Shown here: positions 5,933-14,048 of the stretch, in pieces
Position numbering within the stretch: position 1 is the first letter of the stretch
Layout of the letters: every line of letters begins with the position of its first letter
IMG/VR virus record: IMGVR_UViG_3300030333_001304
Location: 1 to 35,618 of that record
Strand: one strand, 5' to 3'
DNA: 35,618 bases
Origin: a virus
Position numbers and translations under genes: made by a program
Notes under the pieces: model-generated
The model's input: only the letters and a program-made list of their open reading frames with translations
Told to the model about the DNA's origin: nothing
The model's database searches: none

Positions 5933-7636
5933 ATGTCAAAGGTAATTGATAGGGAACAGTGTCCTGCTTGTGCTAGCCATGGGCAGGACACTTCCTGTGA
6001 CAACTTAGCCGTCTATGATGACGGTCACAAGTATTGTTTTGCTTGTGAGTATAGAGAAAGTGGTAAAGGAGAAACAGTGCCAACAGTTACAGAACCAAGT
6101 AATGTAAACTTTTACAAAGGTACTTATGTAGCCAACCGTGGTATAACTGAAAAGACTATGCGTATGTATGGTTATGAGTCTATACGACAAGGCGATAAGA
6201 AAGCCGAGATTGCTTCGTTCTATTCTAGTAATGGTGGTCTTGTTGCTCAACATTTACGTGGTCCGAATAAAACATTCAGATGGATTGGTGATGTTAACAA
6301 TGTAACCCTATGGGGTCAACACTTATGGAAGACTGGTAGCGGTAAGCGATTGGTAATCACTGAAGGTGAGTACGATTGCATGACTGTTGCTCAGTTATTT
6401 AATCTTAAGTGGGCAGTTGTTAGCTTACCCAACGGTGCTGCAGGTGCAGTGAAAGCAGTGAAGGATAACCTAGAGTTTGTTAGTGGTTATGATGAAGTTG
6501 TTTTAATGTTCGATAACGATCAGCCAGGCAAAGAGGCAGCAGCAGCAGTTGCTGAGATCTTACCGCCAGGTAAATGTAAGATAGCAACACTACCTTATAA
6601 GGATGCGAACGAATGCTTAATGAATAATGATTCCCAATCAGTAATTAATGCTGTATGGGAAGCACAACGATTTAGTCCAGATGAGATCATGCATATCTCT
6701 AGTATAGCTGAAGCGCCTGATCTATCTGAAACTAAAGTGTATCCCTTCCCCTTTGATTCGCTTACTGAATTCTTAGTAGGTCAGCGGTCAGGAGAGATTA
6801 CACTATGGGCATCAGGTACAGGCTCAGGTAAGACTACAATTGTTCGTGAGTTAATACACCACCACCTAATTGAAGGTAGGTCGGTAGGTGCTATCATGTT
6901 AGAAGAATCACCACAGGAAACTATGGATGATATGATCTCTCTCATGATCAACAAACCTGTTAGAGTTATTAGAGCATCACGTATGATGAATAACTTAAGG
7001 GAATCACTAGGTCAAGATCCTATTGATATCCATGTTATAGATGATCTTACTGATGAAGAATACACAACAGCAAGAGAAAGCTTGAATAATACTAGCCTAT
7101 ATATCTATGATCACTTAGGTAATAACGCACTCAAGAATCTATGTTCACGCATAGAGTACATGGCTGTGTCTCTAGGTGTAGATGTAATCGTGTTGGATCA
7201 TATCACAGCTGCAGCCACTGGACTTATGTCTGGTGATTCTGACTATGATAACAATTCAAACGAACGGTTACTTATAGATAGTATTATGAAAGAACTACGA
7301 GGTCTAGTTAGTAGGACTGGTGTGAGGATAGATGTAATCTCACAACTCAAGAAGACTAATAAAGCATATGAAGAAGGGGATAGGATTACGCTACAAGATC
7401 TGCGTGGTTCTGGTTCACTATCTTCTGTGCCTAATACAGTCATTGGTCTTGAACGTGACAGACAAAACCCTGACACTAAGATAGCTAACACCACGGTCAT
7501 TCGTGTGTTAAAGAATAGACTTACTGGTAAAGCAGGTGTAGCCACTTGCTTATACTACAATCACACATCGGGTCGTTTAGAAGAACTAAACTGGGCTCAA
7601 GATGATGAAGGTGAATTGAGGTTTGATCCAGTATGA
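5933..7636 (+). CDS. T7 gp4-like DNA primase-helicase
   Basis: This 567-residue protein (T7 gp4A is 566) has the full architecture. A zinc-binding domain uses C10, C13, C35 and C38. The TOPRIM primase core has E144 in TEGEYD and D194/D196 in MFDNDQ. A linker leads to a RecA-like hexameric helicase with Walker A G295-T302 (GTGSGKTT, K300), Walker B D422 (VIVLDH), the ISQLKK motif and a likely arginine finger R508 (LERDR). It unwinds the fork and makes primers for the phage polymerase. I choose the ATG at 5933 because AAGGAG lies directly upstream; the in-frame ATG at 5912 lacks a good site. Confidence 0.95.
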   Translation: MSKVIDREQCPACASHGQDTSCDNLAVYDDGHKYCFACEYRESGKGETVPTVTEPSNVNFYKGTYVANRGITEKTMRMYGYESIRQGDKKAEIASFYSSNGGLVAQHLRGPNKTFRWIGDVNNVTLWGQHLWKTGSGKRLVITEGEYDCMTVAQLFNLKWAVVSLPNGAAGAVKAVKDNLEFVSGYDEVVLMFDNDQPGKEAAAAVAEILPPGKCKIATLPYKDANECLMNNDSQSVINAVWEAQRFSPDEIMHISSIAEAPDLSETKVYPFPFDSLTEFLVGQRSGEITLWASGTGSGKTTIVRELIHHHLIEGRSVGAIMLEESPQETMDDMISLMINKPVRVIRASRMMNNLRESLGQDPIDIHVIDDLTDEEYTTARESLNNTSLYIYDHLGNNALKNLCSRIEYMAVSLGVDVIVLDHITAAATGLMSGDSDYDNNSNERLLIDSIMKELRGLVSRTGVRIDVISQLKKTNKAYEEGDRITLQDLRGSGSLSSVPNTVIGLERDRQNPDTKIANTTVIRVLKNRLTGKAGVATCLYYNHTSGRLEELNWAQDDEGELRFDPV

Positions 7637-8220
7637 TATTAGTAACAGGCGCATGTAGATCTGGTAGTAGTCTAGTGATGCAGACTCTTCAGCTATTAGG
7701 AATACCTATAGCTGGGGAGGCTCATCACCCTGACTTTCCAGTAGAAGAAGGAAATCCTAAGGGGTATTATGATTTACCCTTTTACAATTTAGTTACGGGT
7801 GTTGATGGTAAGTTTGATAATAAAGCCGTTAAGTTATTTGGCACAGCCTTACCAAAGATTATGTATCCAGAAAGAGTAACACATGCTATTGTGTGCTGCC
7901 GCAAGGATACTAAAGCACAGGATGCTAGTACTAGAAAGTTAATGGATTTAGAAATGGAAATAGAATCAGAGTCACCTCTTAGGAAGATGGCTATAGATGC
8001 TATGTCAAATTTAACTGATGATGATATCTCTAGTATGAGACGTAAGACTTATAAGAGAACGTATGAATACTTAGAAGCTCATGATATTAAATATATTAAA
8101 GTTTATTATGAAGATATGCAATATAAAACTTTAGAAGAGATCCAAAGAATACTAGAGTTTCTTCAGATCAGGGCTAAAGAAGATGAAATCAATGAAGCAA
8201 AGGAGAATGTAGATGTATGA
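7633..8220 (+). CDS. sulfotransferase-like P-loop protein
   Basis: This 195-residue protein opens with TGACRSGSSLVMQTL, which matches the 5'-phosphosulfate-binding loop of the sulfotransferase family (GxxRSGTS type) at residues 5-15. A PEGNPKGYYDLPF-like segment follows near residues 37-52 (EEGNPKGYYD), as seen in bacterial and phage relatives. The C-terminal half is helical and charged. Such genes recur in marine phages, where they are thought to modify host or virion surface sugars or other metabolites; the substrate is unknown. The gene overlaps the primase-helicase and the DNA polymerase by ATGA at both ends. Confidence 0.72.
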   Translation: MILVTGACRSGSSLVMQTLQLLGIPIAGEAHHPDFPVEEGNPKGYYDLPFYNLVTGVDGKFDNKAVKLFGTALPKIMYPERVTHAIVCCRKDTKAQDASTRKLMDLEMEIESESPLRKMAIDAMSNLTDDDISSMRRKTYKRTYEYLEAHDIKYIKVYYEDMQYKTLEEIQRILEFLQIRAKEDEINEAKENVDV

Positions 8221-9911
8221 AAAGGTTAGTATTTGATATTGAGACTGATGGTCTTAATGAAATAACTATCAACGGCAAGGGCGATGCAGTCCCCGAAGGG
8301 ACTAAAGTCTACTGTCTATGTACGATAGACGTTGACTCTGGTGAAGAGACCAAGTATGTTGGGTCACATGTTGAGTACGGTGTGGAAGCACTACGCAATG
8401 CAGACTTAATCATAGGACATAACATACTAATGTTTGACATCCCCTTCCTTGAAAGATTATATGGAACTATAACTACTAAGGCATTAGATACTTTAATTGT
8501 ATCGAGGCTTATGTATCCAGATCCACACAATCATCCTCTTGGTGGTAACTCACTTAAGAACTGGGGTAAACATCTAGGTGAAGAGAAGATACAGTATGAT
8601 AACTTTGATTACTTCTGTGAAGAAATGCTAGAGTATTGTCTTCAAGATGTAAAGGTTAATCTTGGTATCTTCAATGCACAGCAGAACTTTATTAAGAAGT
8701 ATCAAAAGAATGTAGACTTAGAACACATCACTACTAGAATTATAGCAAAGCAAATCGCCAACGGCTATGGCTTTGATCTAGAAGCTGCTGAAAAACTTCA
8801 GATGGAATTGCTTGCAGAGAAAGCTAAGATAGAAGATGAGATGCGTAAGGTATTTCCACCTATTGTAGAAGAAAGGTGGTCTGATAAGACTGGCAAACGC
8901 TTGAAAGACAAGGTAACTGTATTCAATCCAGGCTCACGCCAACAGATAGCAGATAGATTGTCTAAGAAGTATGGCTGGAAACCACCCCTAACAGATAAAG
9001 GCAACCCAAAGGTAGATGCTGCTGTTCTTAAGAAGCTATCCTACCCTGAAGCTAAAGAATTAGTTCGAGCTTTTGATATTATGAAACTCGAAGGTCAGGT
9101 AGCTGACTGGATTAAACGAGCATCAGCCTCTAGGGATGGTAGAATACACGGCAATGTTAATGTACAGGGTACAGTTACAGGTCGTATGACTGCTAGTCAA
9201 CCTAACATGCAACAGGTATCTGGTGACAAGAGAGCACGAGCTTTGTTCAAACCTAAAGATGGCTGGGTTCAGGTTGGTATTGATGCCTCAGGTCTAGAAG
9301 CTAGGATGTTGGCTAATAGAATGGCACCTTATGATAACCTAGACTATGGTAGGATTATACTACATGATGATATTCATGAAGCTAATCGTAAAGCTGCAGG
9401 TCTAACGAACCGTGACCAAGCAAAGACATTCTTCTATGGTCTTATCTATGGTGCTGGTAATCAGAAGATTGGTGAGATTGTGGGTAAGAATGCCTATACT
9501 GGTGGTAAGTTGAAGACTAAGTTCTTTGAAAATATACCTGCTATTAAGACTGTAATGGATAACTGTGCCTTTCAAGTAGCTGATAAGAAAACAATTACAC
9601 TACTAGATGGTCGTGAAGTACCGTGTCGATCTCAACATGTAGGTTTAAATGTACAATTACAGGGTGATGGGGCTATTGTTATGAAGCTAGCCCTATGTAT
9701 TCTTATTAATAAACTGTCAATATACAAGGGTAAGTATGCACTAATGGCTACCGTCCATGATGAGTGGCAGTTTGAGTGCGATCCTTCTATTGCTGAAGAG
9801 GTTGGTAAGCTAGGGTGTGATGCCATTAAAGAGGCGGGTGAGAGACTGTCTTGTATCATGCCTTTAGATGGTGACTATAGAGTAGGAAAGAACTGGTCTG
9901 AATGTCACTAG
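8217..9911 (+). CDS. T7-like family A DNA polymerase
   Basis: This 564-residue protein (T7 gp5 is 704) has a 3'-5' proofreading domain with D7 and E9 (VFDIETDG), D74 (GHNILMFD) and Y140/D144 (YCLQD). Its polymerase domain carries motif A D356 (GIDASGLEARM), motif B R399, K403, Y407 and Y411 (RDQAKTFFYGLIYGAG) and motif C H514-D515-E516 (VHDEWQ). The position equivalent to E. coli Pol I 762 is Tyr, as in T7. The shorter length means a reduced thumb/exo linker region; T7's thioredoxin-binding loop was not identified. It replicates the phage genome with the primase-helicase and SSB. Confidence 0.95.
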   Translation: MKRLVFDIETDGLNEITINGKGDAVPEGTKVYCLCTIDVDSGEETKYVGSHVEYGVEALRNADLIIGHNILMFDIPFLERLYGTITTKALDTLIVSRLMYPDPHNHPLGGNSLKNWGKHLGEEKIQYDNFDYFCEEMLEYCLQDVKVNLGIFNAQQNFIKKYQKNVDLEHITTRIIAKQIANGYGFDLEAAEKLQMELLAEKAKIEDEMRKVFPPIVEERWSDKTGKRLKDKVTVFNPGSRQQIADRLSKKYGWKPPLTDKGNPKVDAAVLKKLSYPEAKELVRAFDIMKLEGQVADWIKRASASRDGRIHGNVNVQGTVTGRMTASQPNMQQVSGDKRARALFKPKDGWVQVGIDASGLEARMLANRMAPYDNLDYGRIILHDDIHEANRKAAGLTNRDQAKTFFYGLIYGAGNQKIGEIVGKNAYTGGKLKTKFFENIPAIKTVMDNCAFQVADKKTITLLDGREVPCRSQHVGLNVQLQGDGAIVMKLALCILINKLSIYKGKYALMATVHDEWQFECDPSIAEEVGKLGCDAIKEAGERLSCIMPLDGDYRVGKNWSECH

Positions 9912-10345
9912 AATTCTCTGTTAATTTCTACGATACCCGTCATTTAAATTGGCGGAACTGTCTTATAGGTTTCTTTTCACGTACTAATATTACTCATGTT
10001 GGGTTGCAAGTAGATCTTGGAACTCAAAGTATAGAGTATACCTGTATAGATAAGAACCGTGGTCTTAGTGTAGTAAATCCAAAGGTATACTCTAAGCTCT
10101 ATTGTAAGCCAGTTGATTCCATTAAGTTGGGTATTGTAGACAAACCCCTTCCGGAAATACCAGACAACTTCTCTCTGACTGGTAGAGGCTTATTGTTCTA
10201 CCATCTAATAGGTAGATTTATAGGTTCCGATATGCCTGATGGCTGCTGTGTATTTGTATCCCAAGTACTAGTAGACTTAGGTATAATTAAACGGAAGATA
10301 TTCTATCCTGAACAATTATATAAGGAGTTAAATAAATGCAGATGA
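9902..10345 (+). CDS. permuted NlpC/P60 (YiiX/LRAT-type) papain-like protein, putative
   Basis: This 147-residue protein has an early His in NITHVGLQVDL (H32) and late Cys residues in DGCCVFVSQVLVDLG (C115/C116). That His-before-Cys order and the hydrophobic context resemble the circularly permuted NlpC/P60 fold of YiiX, YebB and LRAT proteins, which are cysteine hydrolases or acyltransferases acting on amides. It has no signal peptide. It is one possible peptidoglycan-cleaving lysis enzyme, since no T7-type amidase is visible in the window, but its setting between polymerase and dNMP kinase gives no direct support. Assignment rests on two short motifs. It overlaps both neighbours by 10 bases. 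Confidence 0.5.
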   Translation: MSLEFSVNFYDTRHLNWRNCLIGFFSRTNITHVGLQVDLGTQSIEYTCIDKNRGLSVVNPKVYSKLYCKPVDSIKLGIVDKPLPEIPDNFSLTGRGLLFYHLIGRFIGSDMPDGCCVFVSQVLVDLGIIKRKIFYPEQLYKELNKCR

Positions 10346-11103
10346 TACTAATTGCTGGTCAAGCTGGCGTAGGTAAATCAACAATGGCTAAGATGATAGC
10401 AGAAGAAGCGTTTAAAAAAGGATTAACTCCAGTTTTATTGTCGTTTGCTAGCCCTCTTAAAGAAGAGGCTGCTCGTAAAGGTTATGGTAAAGAGGTTAAT
10501 CCAGATAAATACAGGTCGTACTGTCAAGAGATTGGTGCCGCCAGAAGAGCTGATGATCCTGACTACTGGATCTACAAGTTTGATGAATCGGTTAAGAAAA
10601 TTCAGAAGGATGAGCAGAAAGCTGTGAATGATTCTTCTAAGTTTTGGGAAAGGGTTATTATTATTGATGACGCTAGGTATCCCAATGAGTTAGCATATGG
10701 TAAATTACATGAAGCTACTAGTATATTTATATCAGCCAGGGATAGGGATGACCTAGATCTGTCTGCTGAGTGGCGGAATCATGAGTCAGAAGACTTGGCA
10801 AAGAAGATTGATAACGGTGTAGCCGGAACTATCCTTAAAGAGTTTACTAACATTGTATTTAGTTGTGATGGTTTAAATGCCTATAAAGAAACTGTGGAAG
10901 AAATGGTTCCTATCTGGTGTGGACTAACAGCAGATCAGTACTGTGAGGATAATACTTGCACTTGTGATAATTGCATGAACAAGGCATTAGATGTACCCAA
11001 TCTTCAGGATATATTAGAAAACCTAACTGATATGTTGTTCCTATCTGATCCTGATATCCCAGATCCTGATGATGAAGAGGAGGATGAAGATGACTATTCC
11101 TAA
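10336..11103 (+). CDS. deoxynucleoside monophosphate kinase with Cys-rich acidic tail
   Basis: This 255-residue protein starts with a P-loop (IAGQAGVGKSTMAK, residues 5-18) and has the KxxxxSF(A)SPLKEEA and IIIDDARYPNE features of phage dNMP kinases such as T4 gp1. It would phosphorylate dNMPs and complement the ribonucleotide reductase encoded just downstream. After about residue 195 comes an unusual extension with C203, C208, C210 and C213 (CEDNTCTCDNC) and a strongly acidic end (DPDDEEEDEDDYS). The start at 10336 has AGGAG 8 bases upstream. It overlaps the next gene by 14 bases. Confidence 0.82.
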   Translation: MQMILIAGQAGVGKSTMAKMIAEEAFKKGLTPVLLSFASPLKEEAARKGYGKEVNPDKYRSYCQEIGAARRADDPDYWIYKFDESVKKIQKDEQKAVNDSSKFWERVIIIDDARYPNELAYGKLHEATSIFISARDRDDLDLSAEWRNHESEDLAKKIDNGVAGTILKEFTNIVFSCDGLNAYKETVEEMVPIWCGLTADQYCEDNTCTCDNCMNKALDVPNLQDILENLTDMLFLSDPDIPDPDDEEEDEDDYS

Positions 11104-11851
11104 CTTAGCTATTATAGATGGGGATATTATAGCATATAGGGCTGCATTCTGGGCTGATGTTGAGGGTATTGAAGAACTAGAGTCCCGTCTACAGCAAGAT
11201 ATAGACAATTGGACACCTTCAGATTGCTCTGAGGTTTTAGTTGCCTTGTCTTGTAAGAGAAAGAATAACTTTAGAAAGGATTTCTGGAGTAGTTACAAGG
11301 AACATAGGAACAGTGTCTCATCTCCTGAGTCTTTAGGCTATTGTAAGGAGTTGTTATGGGACATGTTTGATAGTATCGAAGAGCCTAGACTAGAAGCAGA
11401 CGATCTCATGGGTATTTATATATCTAAAGGAGATGCTATAGGTATAACTATAGATAAAGATTTAAGAACTATACCTGGATATCATTGGAATCCAGATAAA
11501 GAAAAGAATCCTGTGCATGTTACTGAAGAGGAGGCAGATTTCTTCTTCCATCAACAGTGGATGCAAGGTGATAGTACTGACGGGATCCCAGGCTTGTGGC
11601 GTGTGGGTCCAAAGAAGGCTATTAAGTTTATAAATAGTATTATAGAAGAAGATGGTGATGTTATTGAAGCTATCTTTAATGAATACGACACAGAAAAGCG
11701 TCCTAACGAGCTAGAAATGGACACTTATGACTTTGCTTTGTCTATGGCAAGGTGTGTTCGTATCTTAAGAGACGGTGAATACGACTTTGAAACCAAAGAA
11801 ATTAAATTATGGGAACCCAAAGTTGGGTATAGCGATAGTAAGGAGACATGA
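11090..11851 (+). CDS. T7 gp6-like 5'-3' exonuclease (FEN family)
   Basis: This 253-residue protein shows the flap-endonuclease/5'-exonuclease acidic sites: D10/D12 (IIDGDIIAYR), E102/D104/D105 (RLEADDLMG), D122/D124 (ITIDKDLRTIPG) and D161/D164 (GDSTDGIPG). The last runs into the helix-hairpin-helix WRVGPKKAI. In T7, gp6 removes RNA primers and degrades host DNA to recycle nucleotides, which fits the neighbouring dNMP kinase and reductase. I choose the ATG at 11090 because AGAGGAGG at 11076-11083 lies 6 bases upstream. Earlier in-frame ATGs at 11069, 11072 and 11084 precede or touch that site. Confidence 0.9.
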   Translation: MTIPNLAIIDGDIIAYRAAFWADVEGIEELESRLQQDIDNWTPSDCSEVLVALSCKRKNNFRKDFWSSYKEHRNSVSSPESLGYCKELLWDMFDSIEEPRLEADDLMGIYISKGDAIGITIDKDLRTIPGYHWNPDKEKNPVHVTEEEADFFFHQQWMQGDSTDGIPGLWRVGPKKAIKFINSIIEEDGDVIEAIFNEYDTEKRPNELEMDTYDFALSMARCVRILRDGEYDFETKEIKLWEPKVGYSDSKET

Positions 11852-13752
11852 TGGATCAGTTTCAAGAGTTTATAACCACCAAAAACTATTGTAGGTGGCT
11901 TGAAAAAGAGAATAGAAGAGAAACTTGGCAAGAATGTGTAGATCGTTATTACGATTACATGATAAGTAGATTTCCTGTGCTTCAAGAAGAGCATAGTGAG
12001 GTTATGACAGAACTACGAGAAGCTACATATAATAGAGAAGTCTTCCCGTCAATGAGAGCGTTGATGACAGCTGGTCCAGCTGCAGATGTAGATGATACTT
12101 GTATGTATAACTGTTCTTATCTTGCTATTAATAGTATAAGGTCTTTCTCAGACGTACTTTACATCCTGTGCTGCGGTACAGGTGTAGGGTTTTCCTGTGA
12201 AAGAGAAGAAGTAGATCAATTACCTACAGTCCCAACCTTAGTTCGGGATGAAGATACTGTAATTACAGTGCCTGATTCTCGTAAAGGTTGGGCTGATTCC
12301 CTTAGAGACTTATTAGATTATCTTTATAAAGGTATTCATCCCACTTGGGATATGTCTCAGGTTAGAGGTAAGGGAGAAAGACTTAAGACATTTGGAGGTA
12401 GGGCTTCAGGTCCAGAACCATTAGAGCGTTTGTTTAAATTTATTGTAAACATCTTCAGAAATGCTGAAGGACGTAAGCTTACCTCTTTAAATGTTCATGA
12501 TATCATCTGTATGATTGGTGAGATTGTTATTGTTGGTGGTGTTAGGCGCTCCGCTTTAATCTCTCTGTCTGATTTAGATGATAGGGATATGGCAATGGCT
12601 AAGTCTGGACCATGGTGGGAGAATTCTGGTCAAAGATCTCTTGCTAATAACTCAGCAGTTTATGATTCCTATCCTGGGATGAGTAGATTCATGGAAGAGT
12701 GGTGTAATATATACAACTCACATTCAGGTGAGCGTGGTATTTGTAACAGAGAAGCTATGAATACTCTTGCTTTGAAGTCTGGACGGGCTTCTGCTAAGTT
12801 TGGAACCAATCCATGCAGTGAAATTATTCTCAGACCTAAACAATTCTGTAATTTAACTGAAGTTGTTATCAGATCTTACGATGATATAGCTACATTGCGG
12901 CACAAGGTGAGGCTTGCTGCAGTACTAGGTACTATACAGTCAGCTTGCACTAAGTTTTCATACTTAGATCCTGAATGGAAAGCTAACTGTGAAGAAGAAA
13001 GATTATTAGGCGTATCCTTTACTGGGATATATGATAATACTTTTATGTCTACATGTAGTGAAGAACTCAGTAAAGGTTTAGAATTATTAAAGAACGAAGT
13101 TAAGGAAGTTAACAAGGAGTTTGCGGACTATCTTGATATCAATCCTTCTCTAGCAACTACATGCTGTAAACCTAGCGGTACTACATCATGTGTTGCTGGG
13201 ACTTCGTCAGGTATTCATCCAAGATTTTCTCCCTATTATATTAGAAGGGTGAGGATAGATAACAAGAATCCTATGTGTGAGTTTATGATAGCTGAAGGTT
13301 TCCCTCACGAACCCTGTTCAATGAGACCTGACAGTACTGAGATATTCTCATTCCCTATCAAATCACCTGAAGGTTCTTTAACATACGAAAATTATTCACC
13401 AATTAAACATTTAGATCTTTGGTTATTATATCAAGAAATGTGGTGTGAACATAAACCATCAGTAACTATTAACTATACTGATGATTCTTTCCTAGCTATA
13501 GGACAATGGGTTCACGATAATTGGGATAAAGTTTCAGGTATTTCATTCTTACCTAAGGATGACCACATCTATGAGCAAGCTCCCTTTGAATCCGTAGATG
13601 AAGAAACATATATAAGTCTTCTTGAGTCAATGCCTGTTGATGTTGATTGGAAAAGACTTTCATTGTACGAACTAGAAGATACATCCTCTAGTTCACATTC
13701 GTTAGCATGTCATGGGGGCGCATGTGAAGTAGTAGATATATTGGAGAATTAA
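11851..13752 (+). CDS. nrdJ: adenosylcobalamin-dependent (class II, monomeric) ribonucleotide reductase
   Basis: This 633-residue enzyme would reduce ribonucleotides to deoxyribonucleotides with coenzyme B12. It matches the Lactobacillus leichmannii monomeric type (739 residues). The radical Cys is C322 in NPCSEI with E324, and the substrate-reducing pair is C88 (YNCSY) and C333 (FCNLTEV). The C322-C333 spacing of 11 equals C408-C419 of the reference enzyme. The C-terminal thiol pair C620/C625 (CHGGAC) keeps the CX4C spacing. CGTGVGFSCERE is also typical. The ATG at 11851 is 5 bases from AAGGAG; an ATG at 11848 is too close. No small-subunit gene is seen, as expected for class II. Confidence 0.92.
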   Translation: MDQFQEFITTKNYCRWLEKENRRETWQECVDRYYDYMISRFPVLQEEHSEVMTELREATYNREVFPSMRALMTAGPAADVDDTCMYNCSYLAINSIRSFSDVLYILCCGTGVGFSCEREEVDQLPTVPTLVRDEDTVITVPDSRKGWADSLRDLLDYLYKGIHPTWDMSQVRGKGERLKTFGGRASGPEPLERLFKFIVNIFRNAEGRKLTSLNVHDIICMIGEIVIVGGVRRSALISLSDLDDRDMAMAKSGPWWENSGQRSLANNSAVYDSYPGMSRFMEEWCNIYNSHSGERGICNREAMNTLALKSGRASAKFGTNPCSEIILRPKQFCNLTEVVIRSYDDIATLRHKVRLAAVLGTIQSACTKFSYLDPEWKANCEEERLLGVSFTGIYDNTFMSTCSEELSKGLELLKNEVKEVNKEFADYLDINPSLATTCCKPSGTTSCVAGTSSGIHPRFSPYYIRRVRIDNKNPMCEFMIAEGFPHEPCSMRPDSTEIFSFPIKSPEGSLTYENYSPIKHLDLWLLYQEMWCEHKPSVTINYTDDSFLAIGQWVHDNWDKVSGISFLPKDDHIYEQAPFESVDEETYISLLESMPVDVDWKRLSLYELEDTSSSSHSLACHGGACEVVDILEN

Positions 13753-13753
13753 T

Positions 13754-13960
13754 ATGTTAGAAACTCTTTATAGAAGAATACAGGTTGGTGGTAAGCTAAG
13801 CAATGCTCACTCACTAATCGTCCTAAAAGATATCGTAAGAAGAGTAGATGAATTGGAGAAAGCTAATGCAGTTTCAGTATCTGGATCCAAAGCTAGTAGC
13901 ACACCTAAGAAAAAAGCTGCCAGCAAAAGAGTATCAAGAAAATCAGAAGATGACTCCTGA
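13754..13960 (+). CDS. small Lys/Ser-rich protein, unknown function
   Basis: This 68-residue protein has GGAGA 7 bases before its ATG and starts 2 bases after the reductase stop. The first 40 residues form a likely amphipathic helix (IVLKDIVRRVDELEKANA). The rest is a disordered, basic Ser/Lys/Ala tail (STPKKKAASKRVSRKSEDDS), reminiscent of nucleic-acid-binding tails. It has no membrane segment. It lies at the boundary between the nucleotide-metabolism genes and the virion genes. I do not recognise a family. It overlaps the following small gene by 11 bases. Confidence 0.65.
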   Translation: MLETLYRRIQVGGKLSNAHSLIVLKDIVRRVDELEKANAVSVSGSKASSTPKKKAASKRVSRKSEDDS

Positions 13961-14048
13961 AGAATTTTTAGCTGACTCCGCCTTTAGGGCAGGTCAACGA
14001 GATATTATTACTAGGTTAGAAAAAATAATTAAGGATCAAGACAAGTGA
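13950..14048 (+). CDS. 32-residue peptide, unknown function
   Basis: An ATG at 13950 gives MTPEEFLADSAFRAGQRDII and a charged helical end (TRLEKIIKDQDK), 32 residues, stopping at 14048. The ribosome site is weak. It overlaps the upstream gene by 11 bases and the downstream GTG start by 4 (GTGA), so it bridges what would otherwise be an 84-base gap. Short proteins of the type TPEEFxxxxxFRAGQRDxI occur in T7-like phages next to the portal region, but I cannot name the function. The same frame is open further upstream to 13848. Confidence 0.48.
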   Translation: MTPEEFLADSAFRAGQRDIITRLEKIIKDQDK

